Shown: positions 9,543 through 17,854 of the stretch, one piece after another
Layout: each line of letters opens with the position of its first letter
How positions within the stretch are numbered: position 1 is the stretch's first letter
NCBI RefSeq assembly: GCF_019038595.1
Contig: NZ_JAHOPF010000003.1
Coordinates: forward strand, 186,001 to 250,000
DNA length: 64,000 nt
From: Kaistella soli
GTDB taxonomy: Bacteria; Bacteroidota; Bacteroidia; Flavobacteriales; Weeksellaceae
Reading direction: 5' to 3'
Notes under the pieces: generated by a model
The model's database searches: none
What the model saw: only the letters and a program-made list of their open reading frames with translations
Told to the model about the DNA's origin: nothing
Program-made: the position numbers and the translations under genes

Positions 9543-10643
9543 ATGAAAAGTGATTTGGTTTTTTTCTCTTATTCGGATTCACAGCCTACTGATGGAGGTA
9601 TGGCAAGAAATCATGCCTTTTTTTTGGAGATGAAAAAGAGGGGAAGCAGAATTTATAACCATACCTCCGTAGGAATTCATTACAGGCTTTTCAGTATCAT
9701 CCGCAATATTATGCTGCTCCTTTTTTTGAAAGGAACCAATATTTTTATTCTGCAGACTGTTCTTTTAAAATTTATTTTTCCGTTTGGTCTGTTTAAGTTT
9801 CCGGTATACCGGTCTTTTGTGCTAGCTGTACTTAATCATGCTGTAAAGAAAAATAATGTTACCATAGAGATTAATGATCTTCTCTACGAACAGGGGATAG
9901 ACCTGGGGGCGGGAATGAATAAAACTGCGGCTGCCTATCAGAGGTTCATATTCAGCCATCCTACGCTTCAGTTTGTTTTTGCATCAAAGCTGATGGGAGA
10001 TTACGCGGTCAGCCATTATAAGCTCGGCACTAAAAGCTGGCAAACCATTATTAATGGTGCACCCACCCTAAACACCGGAACTCCATGTCATCTGAAAGTG
10101 GGTGATCCCGAAAAAATAAGATACATTTACGCCGGTACGCTGAACAAAGGCAGGGACATCGAAAAATTAATTGAGGTATTTGCGGACAAAAGTGGAATCG
10201 ACCTGATCCTGATCGGAATTGATGGAGCTTGGATTTCCGAATTTAATTACAGAAACATTCATTATCTTGGTCAGTTTGATGAAGAAACCGCATTGGCGAT
10301 TGCCTCACAGTGTGATATAGGAATTATTCCTTATGATGAGAAAAAATTGTATTACAATATATGTTATCCGACCAAAAATTCATTCTATATTGCAGCAGGT
10401 TTACCCATTCTTTGCACTCCTCTACGGGAAACTATGAGGGTATTCGAAAATTATCCCGGTACCGCTTTTTTTGAGTCTGTTAAAAATTGGGACTTTTTCC
10501 TCACAAAGACAGATAAATCAGATGTGATATCGGCCAAAGGAAAGGTAGAAAAGATAAAATCGGAACTGAAGTGGGATTTTTTATTTGCAGACCTTCATTT
10601 TAGGGAAATGTGTCAAGAGTATCACTTAAACAGCAATGCATGA
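9543..10643 (+). CDS. GT4-like glycosyltransferase
   Basis: A 366-residue protein with a GT-B-like layout. The N-terminal half has SQPTDGGMARNHAFFLE; the C-terminal half has IRYIYAGTLNKGRDIEKLIE, the hinge-proximal motif of family 4 enzymes. It then has DIGIIPYDEKKLYYNICYP and AAGLPILCTP, matching the nucleotide-sugar binding end of the family. It lacks a signal peptide and should act on the cytoplasmic face. Start ATG 9543 is 9 bases after the flippase gene. Donor and linkage are unknown. Confidence 0.8.
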   Translation: MKSDLVFFSYSDSQPTDGGMARNHAFFLEMKKRGSRIYNHTSVGIHYRLFSIIRNIMLLLFLKGTNIFILQTVLLKFIFPFGLFKFPVYRSFVLAVLNHAVKKNNVTIEINDLLYEQGIDLGAGMNKTAAAYQRFIFSHPTLQFVFASKLMGDYAVSHYKLGTKSWQTIINGAPTLNTGTPCHLKVGDPEKIRYIYAGTLNKGRDIEKLIEVFADKSGIDLILIGIDGAWISEFNYRNIHYLGQFDEETALAIASQCDIGIIPYDEKKLYYNICYPTKNSFYIAAGLPILCTPLRETMRVFENYPGTAFFESVKNWDFFLTKTDKSDVISAKGKVEKIKSELKWDFLFADLHFREMCQEYHLNSNA

Positions 10644-10681
10644 ATACTGCAATACATTGGTATTAAATTAAAAAACAAAGG

Positions 10682-11713
10682 ATGATTACCATTTTATATA
10701 TTTTTTTCGCTGTCATTTCTTTTTTGATCATCTTCAGGGCAAAAAACCAAAAGATTAAACTTGGATTATTAATTGTACTGGCCATTCTGTTGATCGTTAA
10801 TGCTGCTTTACGGCCTTCGGATGTTGCAAAAGATTATGAAGTATATACTTATTACTGGAGGCTTAAATTTCTTGAGGATGTAGAAATTTCTTTCATTCAA
10901 ATAAGAAACCTGCTCAAATATGTACTGCAGCTCGGGCCGGGATCTCTGTTTATTGTCTATGCTGTCCTGGGCGTCAGTGCGAAAGTCTATTCCATAAAGC
11001 TTTTTACCAAATATGTTTTTCTTTCACTGCTTATTTATTTGAGCCATTATTATATCCTGCACGAATTAACACAAATCCGTGTTGGGGTCGCATCAGGATT
11101 TTTCTTAATAGGGGTGTATTATCTGGCGCAGCGAAATCTGGTGAAATTTCTTATTTTCACACTCATTGGCGGATATTTTCACTATTCGGCTTTTCTTGCA
11201 CTGCCTTTATGGTTTTTGTACAATGATCAGCGAAAGATCAGTATTTACGCAATTTTAATCCCGTTGGGGTATTTCATTTATCTTGCAGGATCAAATCTTA
11301 TCGTGAGCTTACCTATTCCGTATGTTCAGGAGAAAGTCAGGGTCTATGAAGAACTGCGAGATATGGGATTTGAAGATACCGATAAAATCAATGTTTTCAA
11401 TGCTGTTTTTTTAATGCGTATATTAATTTTCTTTGTGCTTTTTTTCTTCAGGAAAAGAATTGCAGCAGAGAATCCTTACATTTACATTTTACTTAAAATT
11501 TACGCCATATCTCTTTTTACCTTTACCGCATTGGCATCAATACCGGCGTTCGCCTTCAGGATTCAGGAGTTGTTTGGAGTGGTGGAGATCCTCCTTTTTC
11601 CATCCTTAGCTTTTATATTCAAAGACAGAATTTTTGGGTATACCCTCGTCATATTGCTGGCTCTTGCTGTATTATCGATTGATATATTTTACGGTAAACT
11701 GATATTATACTGA
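10682..11713 (+). CDS. EpsG/Wzy-like polysaccharide polymerase
   Basis: A 343-residue membrane protein with about 10 predicted helices. It carries features of the EpsG family: an N-terminal LRPSDVAKDYEVY loop, then HELTQIRVGVASGFFLIGVYYLA and a GYFHYSAFLALPL segment. In Wzx/Wzy systems this protein joins repeat units in the periplasm. It is the only polymerase candidate in the locus. Its stop codon shares one base with the start of the next gene (TGATG), so the two are probably translationally coupled. Confidence 0.8.
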   Translation: MITILYIFFAVISFLIIFRAKNQKIKLGLLIVLAILLIVNAALRPSDVAKDYEVYTYYWRLKFLEDVEISFIQIRNLLKYVLQLGPGSLFIVYAVLGVSAKVYSIKLFTKYVFLSLLIYLSHYYILHELTQIRVGVASGFFLIGVYYLAQRNLVKFLIFTLIGGYFHYSAFLALPLWFLYNDQRKISIYAILIPLGYFIYLAGSNLIVSLPIPYVQEKVRVYEELRDMGFEDTDKINVFNAVFLMRILIFFVLFFFRKRIAAENPYIYILLKIYAISLFTFTALASIPAFAFRIQELFGVVEILLFPSLAFIFKDRIFGYTLVILLALAVLSIDIFYGKLILY

Positions 11714-12552
11714 TGGAGAGAATTGGGGTTTTACTTGCTACCTATAATGGTGAAAAATTCATTGCCGAACAGCTGCAGTCTCTTATCGACCAGACTTACA
11801 GCAATTGGATACTCTATGTCCGTGATGATTGCTCTTCGGACGGAACATTAACTATTATCAAAGATTTTGAAAAAAAGTTTCCTGAAAAGTTGGTGATCCT
11901 TCAAAATGAAGGACGGAATCTCGGCGCAAAAGACAGCTTTGCAGCGCTGCTAAATTTTGTCGAGGAGGAATATTATATGTTCTGCGATCAGGATGATGTC
12001 TGGGTTTCCACGAAAATCGAAAGATCGCTTGCAGAGTTGAAGCGAGTGGAGCATGCTTATCCGGGAAGTCCTGTATTGTGTTTCTGCGACGCAATAGTAG
12101 CAGACGAAGAACTTAACGTTATTGAAGCGTCTTTTTGGAAATCTACCAGCGTGGATCCATTCTACATTAAACAGGGAAAGAGGTTTGAAATCTTTAACTG
12201 TGCCCCCGGCTGTACGATGATCATTAATCACAAACTGAAAAAACACCTTTTCCCATTCCCAGATAAGGCTCCAATGCACGACTGGTGGATTTCGATTGTT
12301 GCACAGAGGGTAGGAATTGTACATCCCATTAATGAAGGATTAATTCTGTACCGGCAACACAGTTCTAACACTATAGGGGCTGAAAGTGTTGAACCACAGT
12401 ATTTCCTGAAAAAGCTCTTTCGCCTTTCTAACCTGTTTAAAACACAGCAAAACCATCTGGAGTTTTTAAGGGAAATAAACGGAATGGGGAAAATGGAGTT
12501 TTACATCTCCAAATTACGTTATACGCTGATTCGCTTTATGACTAATCGATAA
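11713..12552 (+). CDS. GT2 family glycosyltransferase
   Basis: A 279-residue GT-A enzyme. It opens with VLLATYNGEKFIAEQLQSL and has the nucleotide-binding DDCSSDGT and the acceptor-side FCDQDDVW motif with its DxD-like acidic pair. PMHDWWIS near residue 190 is shared with the GT2 enzyme at 15466, suggesting paralogues of the rhamnosyltransferase-like subgroup. The 3' end overlaps the 3' end of the convergent beta-helix gene by 11 bases. It should add one sugar to the lipid-linked repeat unit; the sugar is not identifiable. Confidence 0.87.
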   Translation: MERIGVLLATYNGEKFIAEQLQSLIDQTYSNWILYVRDDCSSDGTLTIIKDFEKKFPEKLVILQNEGRNLGAKDSFAALLNFVEEEYYMFCDQDDVWVSTKIERSLAELKRVEHAYPGSPVLCFCDAIVADEELNVIEASFWKSTSVDPFYIKQGKRFEIFNCAPGCTMIINHKLKKHLFPFPDKAPMHDWWISIVAQRVGIVHPINEGLILYRQHSSNTIGAESVEPQYFLKKLFRLSNLFKTQQNHLEFLREINGMGKMEFYISKLRYTLIRFMTNR

Positions 12553-13969
12553 AGAAGGGAAGTACAGAAAACGGTAAAAAATTGCCTGAAGACCTATTGT
12601 TTAGCAGCAGATTTTGATTGATCATTCTGCGGTTCCTGATAATACCTGTCAAAAGAGGAAAGCTTTTCGGCGTGCCTGTAGATTCAAAAAAGTTATCTGA
12701 TATTTGGCCAATTCCACCCGGATCATTGATGGTAATAGCCTGTTTCTTAAAGTTTAAAAACCTGCAGCTGATAAAATCAATTTTTTTGGAAGGTCCGGTG
12801 AAGGTAAGACCATCTACATGATATACTTTGTTGAAGATGCAATTCTCAAATCTGATATTATTTACTCCCACCGCGCTCACGTTGTTATAGGTTTCCGTGG
12901 TGATGTCTGTGAAGTTCGTATTGGCGATATAAACATTTTTGGCAAATCGGAAATCCGCAACTTCTTTGCTGTCTGTAACCGTCGAGTTCATTAACGAAAC
13001 TGAGTACACGTTTTGGGAAGTGTTTAAATAATTTTGAGAACCGATCACCGCCAATGGAGCATTCACTTTCTGAAAATCACAATTGCTGATTGAAACAATT
13101 TTCCCGGAGGTTTCCGGCTGCTGCACGACCGCAATCGCACCCATTCCTCCTATATTGAAAAATGTACAATTGCTGATCACCCCATTGCGTACTACATTCA
13201 TTCCTCTGTCGGGTTCTATATCAATGGCACCGGGCATGTCGTCCCGGGTTGTATTTCTGAAGCTACAACGGTCAATGGTAAACCCGTCACTGTAATAAAT
13301 GCTGATTCCCTGTCTGTTGTTTTTATTCACTCCGTCGAACCGGCAGTTACGAATGATTACATCTTTATTATAAGCGTCGTGGAATTTGGAAAAATCGGTT
13401 CCCCCGTTTATTGCAATCCCGTCACCCAGAAACCCTGTAAAGGTGCAGTTTTCAACAATGAAGTTAGAAACGCCATGGGCTGAAATCTGGTGAAGTAATT
13501 CATCAAATCCATACCTTTCGACATCTGATATAAAATTGAGCCCGGAAATCTTTATATTTTTTATACTGTGGGTATCATCTTTCTGTCTGGATACCTGTGC
13601 GTCGAAAACAAAGCATCCATCCGCTGCGTGACGTTGGGCAAAAGTCTGAAATCTGTTATTTTCAGCAGCTTTCCTGGTACCACTTATCCTTTGCAGAATG
13701 TGGGCATTATCTCCATTAATGGTGATGTTACTGTATTCTTTCCCAAAAAATTTAAGAAAGGTAATCGGGTACTTTCCAAGGGGAACAGTCATGGTGCCAC
13801 CACCCTTACTGCTGAGCGCATCAATACATTTCTGGAAAGCCGCGGTGTCGTCGGTAATTCCGTTTCCTTTTGCACCAAAATCTCTTACGTTCAATATGAC
13901 TGAAAATAGATAAACTGGTAACAAGACCGGTAACAGAAGAAGGGTTTTTGAAAATAAACTGTTCCACAT
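12542..13969 (-). CDS. exported right-handed beta-helix protein A (mosaic paralogue)
   Basis: A 475-residue protein. Residues 1-24 look like a signal peptide. The mature part opens with NVRDFGAKGNGITDDTAAF, the hallmark of the pectate-lyase-3 (PF12708) start of beta-helix enzymes. Repeated short strands with NCxF/NCRF turns continue to the C-terminus. Residues about 27-279 are nearly identical, in DNA as well, to those of the upstream neighbour; the last 196 residues are not. The ATG at 13969 follows the neighbour's stop by one base; a start at 14005 would overlap it by 35 bases and spoil the signal peptide. Possible roles are polysaccharide lyase, hydrolase or epimerase acting on the locus product; no catalytic residues could be assigned. 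Confidence 0.8.
   Translation of the reverse strand: MWNSLFSKTLLLLPVLLPVYLFSVILNVRDFGAKGNGITDDTAAFQKCIDALSSKGGGTMTVPLGKYPITFLKFFGKEYSNITINGDNAHILQRISGTRKAAENNRFQTFAQRHAADGCFVFDAQVSRQKDDTHSIKNIKISGLNFISDVERYGFDELLHQISAHGVSNFIVENCTFTGFLGDGIAINGGTDFSKFHDAYNKDVIIRNCRFDGVNKNNRQGISIYYSDGFTIDRCSFRNTTRDDMPGAIDIEPDRGMNVVRNGVISNCTFFNIGGMGAIAVVQQPETSGKIVSISNCDFQKVNAPLAVIGSQNYLNTSQNVYSVSLMNSTVTDSKEVADFRFAKNVYIANTNFTDITTETYNNVSAVGVNNIRFENCIFNKVYHVDGLTFTGPSKKIDFISCRFLNFKKQAITINDPGGIGQISDNFFESTGTPKSFPLLTGIIRNRRMINQNLLLNNRSSGNFLPFSVLPFFID
13133..13891 (-). repeat. near-identical 759-base block, copy in protein A
   Basis: It aligns without gaps to 14556-15314 at a fixed offset of 1423 bases. I count about 14 differences by eye, roughly 98 percent identity. 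Identity stops abruptly at both ends. Confidence 0.9.
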
Positions 13970-13970
13970 T

Positions 13971-15419
13971 TTACTTTTGTTTTTTAATATGTCTTTTATG
14001 AACACGTGTAACCATATTCAGGCCAATAACTAAGAGAGTTGGTAAAATAAGAAGAAGATATAACCTGTAATGAACCAGCCAAAAAATGTAAGTATTGAAG
14101 TTCCTGAATTTATCGGTGTTGGTAATCTTACTGAAAATAATTTGTTCCCTTTTTTTTTCTTTGAAAATACAGTTTTGGAAACTGAGGTTTTTTACATTTC
14201 CGTAAAAAATAAATTGCGAAGATGATGCGATATCGGGAAAAGTGCAATCCTCCAGAGTGATATTTTCACATTCTCCGGCGGTTACCGGCCTATTCATAGG
14301 AAACATAATTTTCTCGAAAATTATATTTTTTAGTAATAGATGATCAGCATTAACGAGACGGAACACTGTTTTCACCTCTTTCACTCTTGAATTGCGAAAA
14401 ATAATCTTATGATTATTAATGTCTCTATCCTGCTTGTGAGAATTAATTCCATTTACCATTAAAGGTGAATTTACTTTTTCGAAAATGCAGTTTTCGATCA
14501 GATAACCTTCATTGGAAAATTTGTTTTCCTGCGTGCCTGCTTTTAGGTTGATGCAAATCGCACCCATTCCTCCTATATTGAAAAATGTACAATTGCTGAT
14601 TACCCCATTGCGTACTACATTCATTCCTCTGTCGGGTTCTATATCAATGGCACCGGGCATGTCGTCCCGGGTTGTATTTCTGAAGCTACAACGGTCAATG
14701 GTAAACCCGTCACTGTAATAAATGCTGATTCCCTGTCTGTTGTTTTTATTCACTCCGTCGAACCGGCAGTTACGAATGATTACATCTTTATTATAAGCGT
14801 CGTGGAATTTGGAAAAATCGGTTCCCCCATTTATTGCGATCCCGTCACCCAGAAACCCTGTAAAGGTGCAGTTTTCAACAATGAAGTTAGAAACGCCATG
14901 GGCTGAAATCTGGTGAAGTAATTCATCAAATCCATACCTTTCGACATCTGATATAAAATTGAGCCCGGAAATCTTTATATTTTTTATACTGTGGGTATCA
15001 TCTATCTGTCTGGATACCTGTGCGTCGAACACAAAGCATCCATCCGCTGCGTGACGCTGGGCAAAAGTCTGAAATCTGTTATTTTCAGCAGCTTTCCTGT
15101 TACCACTTATCCTTTGCAGAATGTGGGCATTATCTCCATTAATGGTGATGTTACTGTATTCTTTCCCAAAAAATTTAAGAAAGGTAATTGGGTACTTTCC
15201 CAGGGGAACAGTCACGGTGCCACCACCCTTGCTGATGAGCGCATCAATACATTTCTGGAAAGCCGCGGTGTCGTCGGTAATTCCGTTTCCTTTTGCACCA
15301 AAGTCTTTTACGTTGAGTGTTATAGAAGAAAATAAGACAGGTAAAAGAATAAAAAAAAGAATTTTGCACCTTTTTTTCTTATGTATTGCTTTATTTTTAA
15401 GGGAAGCGCCTTTTAACAT
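13971..15419 (-). CDS. beta-helix protein B with C-terminal membrane anchor (mosaic paralogue)
   Basis: A 482-residue paralogue of protein A and first gene of the two-gene minus-strand unit. A lysine-rich N-terminus and hydrophobic stretch (ILFFILLPVLFSSITL) form a signal peptide or anchor. Residues about 36-288 match protein A at about 98 percent DNA identity. The C-terminal 195 residues are distinct, sharing only scattered beta-helix motifs such as KVNSPLMVNG against KVNAPLAVIG. Unlike A, it ends in a membrane helix (LYLLLILPTLLVIGL) and a basic tail, so it is probably tethered while A is released. Enzymatic activity is unknown. Confidence 0.8.
   Translation of the reverse strand: MLKGASLKNKAIHKKKRCKILFFILLPVLFSSITLNVKDFGAKGNGITDDTAAFQKCIDALISKGGGTVTVPLGKYPITFLKFFGKEYSNITINGDNAHILQRISGNRKAAENNRFQTFAQRHAADGCFVFDAQVSRQIDDTHSIKNIKISGLNFISDVERYGFDELLHQISAHGVSNFIVENCTFTGFLGDGIAINGGTDFSKFHDAYNKDVIIRNCRFDGVNKNNRQGISIYYSDGFTIDRCSFRNTTRDDMPGAIDIEPDRGMNVVRNGVISNCTFFNIGGMGAICINLKAGTQENKFSNEGYLIENCIFEKVNSPLMVNGINSHKQDRDINNHKIIFRNSRVKEVKTVFRLVNADHLLLKNIIFEKIMFPMNRPVTAGECENITLEDCTFPDIASSSQFIFYGNVKNLSFQNCIFKEKKREQIIFSKITNTDKFRNFNTYIFWLVHYRLYLLLILPTLLVIGLNMVTRVHKRHIKKQK
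14556..15314 (-). repeat. near-identical 759-base block, copy in protein B
   Basis: Partner of 13133-13891. Recent segmental duplication or gene conversion limited to the N-terminal half of the two beta-helix genes. Confidence 0.9.
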
Positions 15420-15441
15420 AAGTTTAACTGGATAATATTTT

Positions 15442-15449
15442 TATATTTG
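15442..15449 (+). promoter_or_regulatory. -7 element for the GT2 gene at 15466
   Basis: TATATTTG, a perfect match to TAnnTTTG, 16 bases before the ATG at 15466. Together with the minus-strand element it forms TATATTTGCAAAAATA, a near-palindrome of two facing promoters. Confidence 0.55.
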
Positions 15450-15457
15450 CAAAAATA
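15450..15457 (-). promoter_or_regulatory. -7 element for the beta-helix pair
   Basis: On the minus strand TATTTTTG matches TAnnTTTG and lies 30 bases before the ATG at 15419. It abuts the plus-strand element at 15442-15449. Confidence 0.5.
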
Positions 15458-15465
15458 CTTATTTT

Positions 15466-16143
15466 ATGGTATCGGTCTGTATGGCTACTTTTAACGGTGA
15501 AAAATTTGTAAAAAAGCAGATAGAATCAATTTTGCCGCAACTGAACCCTGAAGATGAACTGATTATTTCAGACGATGGCTCTACTGATTCAACGCTTAAA
15601 ATTGTTTCAGATTTCGATGATTCCCGAATCCGCATTTTTAAAAATTCGTTTAGAAATGTAGTCAAAAATTTTGAATTTGCGATAAACAAATCAAATGGTG
15701 AATATATCTTCCTCAGTGATCAGGACGATATTTGGCATCAAGATAAGGTAGCTGCTTACTTGAAATACTTTAAAGAAAGCAACGCGGATCTTATCGTCAG
15801 TGATGTTGCGTTCATTGATGCACACGGTAATACTACAAAAGATGAATTTTTCCCTCGAGGTTTCAAAGGTGGTACTTTATCAAATCTGAAAAAAAACAAT
15901 TTTATAGGATGTGCCATGGCATTTAAAGAAGACACAAAAAAATGGTTTCTACCGTTTCCCACTGACACGCCAATGCATGACTGGTGGATAGGGCTGGCTA
16001 TTGGAAAAAAGGGGCTGGTTAGATACCTTGATCGGAAATTAATTTATTATCGAAGACACCACCAAAATGTAACATCGGGTAAAAAATCTACCTTATCGAA
16101 TATTATCAGATGGAGATGGATCCTTATAAAAAACCTTTGCTAA
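15466..16143 (+). CDS. GT2 family glycosyltransferase
   Basis: A 225-residue GT-A glycosyltransferase with VCMATFNGEKFVKKQIESI, ISDDGSTDST and FLSDQDDIWHQDKV. PMHDWWIG matches the enzyme at 11713, from which it is separated by the inverted beta-helix pair. It is shorter than its neighbours and lacks the C-terminal extension, but the catalytic domain seems complete. The next gene begins immediately after its stop codon. Donor sugar unknown. Confidence 0.87.
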   Translation: MVSVCMATFNGEKFVKKQIESILPQLNPEDELIISDDGSTDSTLKIVSDFDDSRIRIFKNSFRNVVKNFEFAINKSNGEYIFLSDQDDIWHQDKVAAYLKYFKESNADLIVSDVAFIDAHGNTTKDEFFPRGFKGGTLSNLKKNNFIGCAMAFKEDTKKWFLPFPTDTPMHDWWIGLAIGKKGLVRYLDRKLIYYRRHHQNVTSGKKSTLSNIIRWRWILIKNLC

Positions 16144-17100
16144 ATGGTAAAAATTGCAGTGATTCTAGCGTCCTATAACGGAATGGAATTTATAGAGGAA
16201 CAGATTAGGTCCGTAACAGCCCAGGAAAAAGTGTATACGCAAATATTTTTGTCTGATGATGCGAGTTCCGATGCTACGGTTAATTTGGTCGCAGAAAAGT
16301 TTCCGCAGGTTAATATTACTGTCAATAATCCGGGTTCCGGGAGTGCCGCCAATAATTTTCTTGGGTTTATAAAAAAATTTGACCGAACAGCAGAATTTGA
16401 TTATTTCTCTTTCTGTGATCAGGATGACATATGGCTTGCGGATAAATTATACCGTGCTGTAAGGCAATTGCAGGATGAGAATGCGGAACTATATATTTCG
16501 AATCTTAGAAGATGGGATACCCGTGACAATACAGAATCGGTTATAAAAAAGGATTATTCTCAAAAAAAATTTGATTATCTTTTTGAGGGGGGCAGTGCTG
16601 GCTGTACCTATGTTTTTACAAGAGATTTTTGTATCCTTCTTCAGAAAGAACTCCTTAAAGTGCCGGAAAGTTATTCCCGATGGTCTGGCTTTTCCCATGA
16701 TTGGTTAGTTTATTTTATCGCGCGCAACTCAAATGCTAAAGTTTTTATAGACGGTTCGGCTCACATCATTTATAGAATTCATACCTCAAACGTACATGGC
16801 CAGCTTAATGAATACAGTGTCGCGTCTCTGAAAAAGCGCTTAAGATTAATTCGGGAAGGGTGGTATATTTACCATTTGGCGGGTCTCTCGAATCTTATTC
16901 TGGATAAGGAGGCATGTGAAATCGCCAGACTCTATACCCGAAATTTGTTTTCAAGACTCTATGTCCTTGTTAAATATAATTTTCAATTAATCAGAAGCCC
17001 TAAAAAGTTCTGTCAGTTTGCATTATTAAGCATTTTTTTGACGCCCTATTTTTCAAAAAAGAAATATTCCGATTCTTTTCCCAATGATAATTTGAATTAA
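16144..17100 (+). CDS. GT2 family glycosyltransferase
   Basis: A 318-residue GT-A enzyme with VILASYNGMEFIEEQIRSV, LSDDASSDAT and FCDQDDIWLADKL. It has a C-terminal region rich in Arg and aromatic residues that may contact the membrane. It starts on the base after the previous stop and is presumably co-transcribed and coupled. It is the third GT2 enzyme of the locus. With the GT4 enzyme and the initiating transferase, five sugar-adding proteins are present, consistent with a repeat unit of about four or five sugars. That count is inference. Confidence 0.85.
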   Translation: MVKIAVILASYNGMEFIEEQIRSVTAQEKVYTQIFLSDDASSDATVNLVAEKFPQVNITVNNPGSGSAANNFLGFIKKFDRTAEFDYFSFCDQDDIWLADKLYRAVRQLQDENAELYISNLRRWDTRDNTESVIKKDYSQKKFDYLFEGGSAGCTYVFTRDFCILLQKELLKVPESYSRWSGFSHDWLVYFIARNSNAKVFIDGSAHIIYRIHTSNVHGQLNEYSVASLKKRLRLIREGWYIYHLAGLSNLILDKEACEIARLYTRNLFSRLYVLVKYNFQLIRSPKKFCQFALLSIFLTPYFSKKKYSDSFPNDNLN

Positions 17101-17136
17101 TGTCTTTAAGATGCATTCATCCGCAATTTGGACGGC

Positions 17137-17144
17137 TAAATTTG
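17137..17144 (+). promoter_or_regulatory. possible promoter for the pglC-like gene
   Basis: TAAATTTG matches the -7 consensus in the 145-base gap before 17246. A weaker TAAATTAG lies closer to the gene. No -33 element is evident. Confidence 0.35.
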
Positions 17145-17245
17145 CATATACGTCAGTGATTAAAATTTATGAGGTTGAGGATCAGAAAGTAATCATTATT
17201 GCAAAAAAATGTATAAATTAGCAGCCAAACGCAACAACAAGGTTC

Positions 17246-17854
17246 ATGTACGTAAAGTATTTCAAACGGATTCTAGATTTTTTTATTTCAGCATTGGGCC
17301 TTTTAATTTTGTTGCCTCTCTTTTTATCAGTGACCATTTGTCTCTATTTCGCCAATGACGGGAAACCATTTTTTTTCCAGAAAAGACCCGGTAAATTAGG
17401 TAAGCTGTTTGAAATCATTAAGTTTAAGACAATGAATGATAAAAAAGATGTTAATGGGACTCTTTTGCCAGATTCTAAACGATTAACGGAGATTGGAGCT
17501 TTGGTTAGAAAAACGTCTCTTGATGAAATTCCGCAACTTATCAATGTCATTAAGGGTGAAATGTCTCTGATCGGTCCAAGACCTTTGCTTCCAGAATATC
17601 TTAGCCTATATAATGCACAGCAACGGAGGAGAAATGAGGTAAAGCCAGGAATTACCGGTTGGGCGCAGGTTAACGGCCGTAATACCATTAGTTGGGAGCA
17701 AAAATTTGAATATGATGTTTGGTATGTAGACCACTGCAGTTTTCTGCTTGATATGAAAATTTTGATGATGACTGTAAAAAAAGTTTTTATTTCTGAAGGT
17801 ATTGCACAACAAGGTCACGTCACCTCAGAAGAGTTTAAAGGGAATAGATCATGA
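17246..17854 (+). CDS. PglC-like initiating sugar-phosphate transferase
   Basis: A 202-residue monotopic phosphoglycosyl transferase. An N-terminal re-entrant membrane helix (KRILDFFISALGLLILLPLF) is followed by FFQKRPGKLGK, FEIIKFKTM and SLDEIPQLINVIKGEMS, which carries the Asp-Glu catalytic dyad. GPRPLLPEY and KPGITGWAQVNGRN complete the family signature. The small size, without extra N-terminal membrane helices, fits PglC-type enzymes rather than WcaJ/WbaP. It transfers a sugar phosphate from UDP-sugar to undecaprenyl phosphate to start the repeat unit. The acetyltransferase and aminotransferase genes that follow suggest a UDP-diNAc-bacillosamine-type donor. It overlaps the next gene by four bases. 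Confidence 0.9.
   Translation: MYVKYFKRILDFFISALGLLILLPLFLSVTICLYFANDGKPFFFQKRPGKLGKLFEIIKFKTMNDKKDVNGTLLPDSKRLTEIGALVRKTSLDEIPQLINVIKGEMSLIGPRPLLPEYLSLYNAQQRRRNEVKPGITGWAQVNGRNTISWEQKFEYDVWYVDHCSFLLDMKILMMTVKKVFISEGIAQQGHVTSEEFKGNRS

Noticed and set aside
13970..14005. Upstream start at 14005 for beta-helix protein A
   Set aside because: It would overlap the neighbour by 35 bases and put charged residues before the signal peptide; ATG 13969 is one base after the neighbour's stop.
13568..15335. Plus-strand frames of up to 114 codons inside the two beta-helix genes
   Set aside because: They appear in matching positions in both duplicated blocks and are antisense shadows of the conserved beta-helix coding sequence, with no promoter and no recognisable domain.
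14005..15419. Phase-variable inversion of the beta-helix pair
   Set aside because: No inverted repeats or invertase gene were found flanking the pair; the two 759-base blocks are direct, not inverted, repeats.
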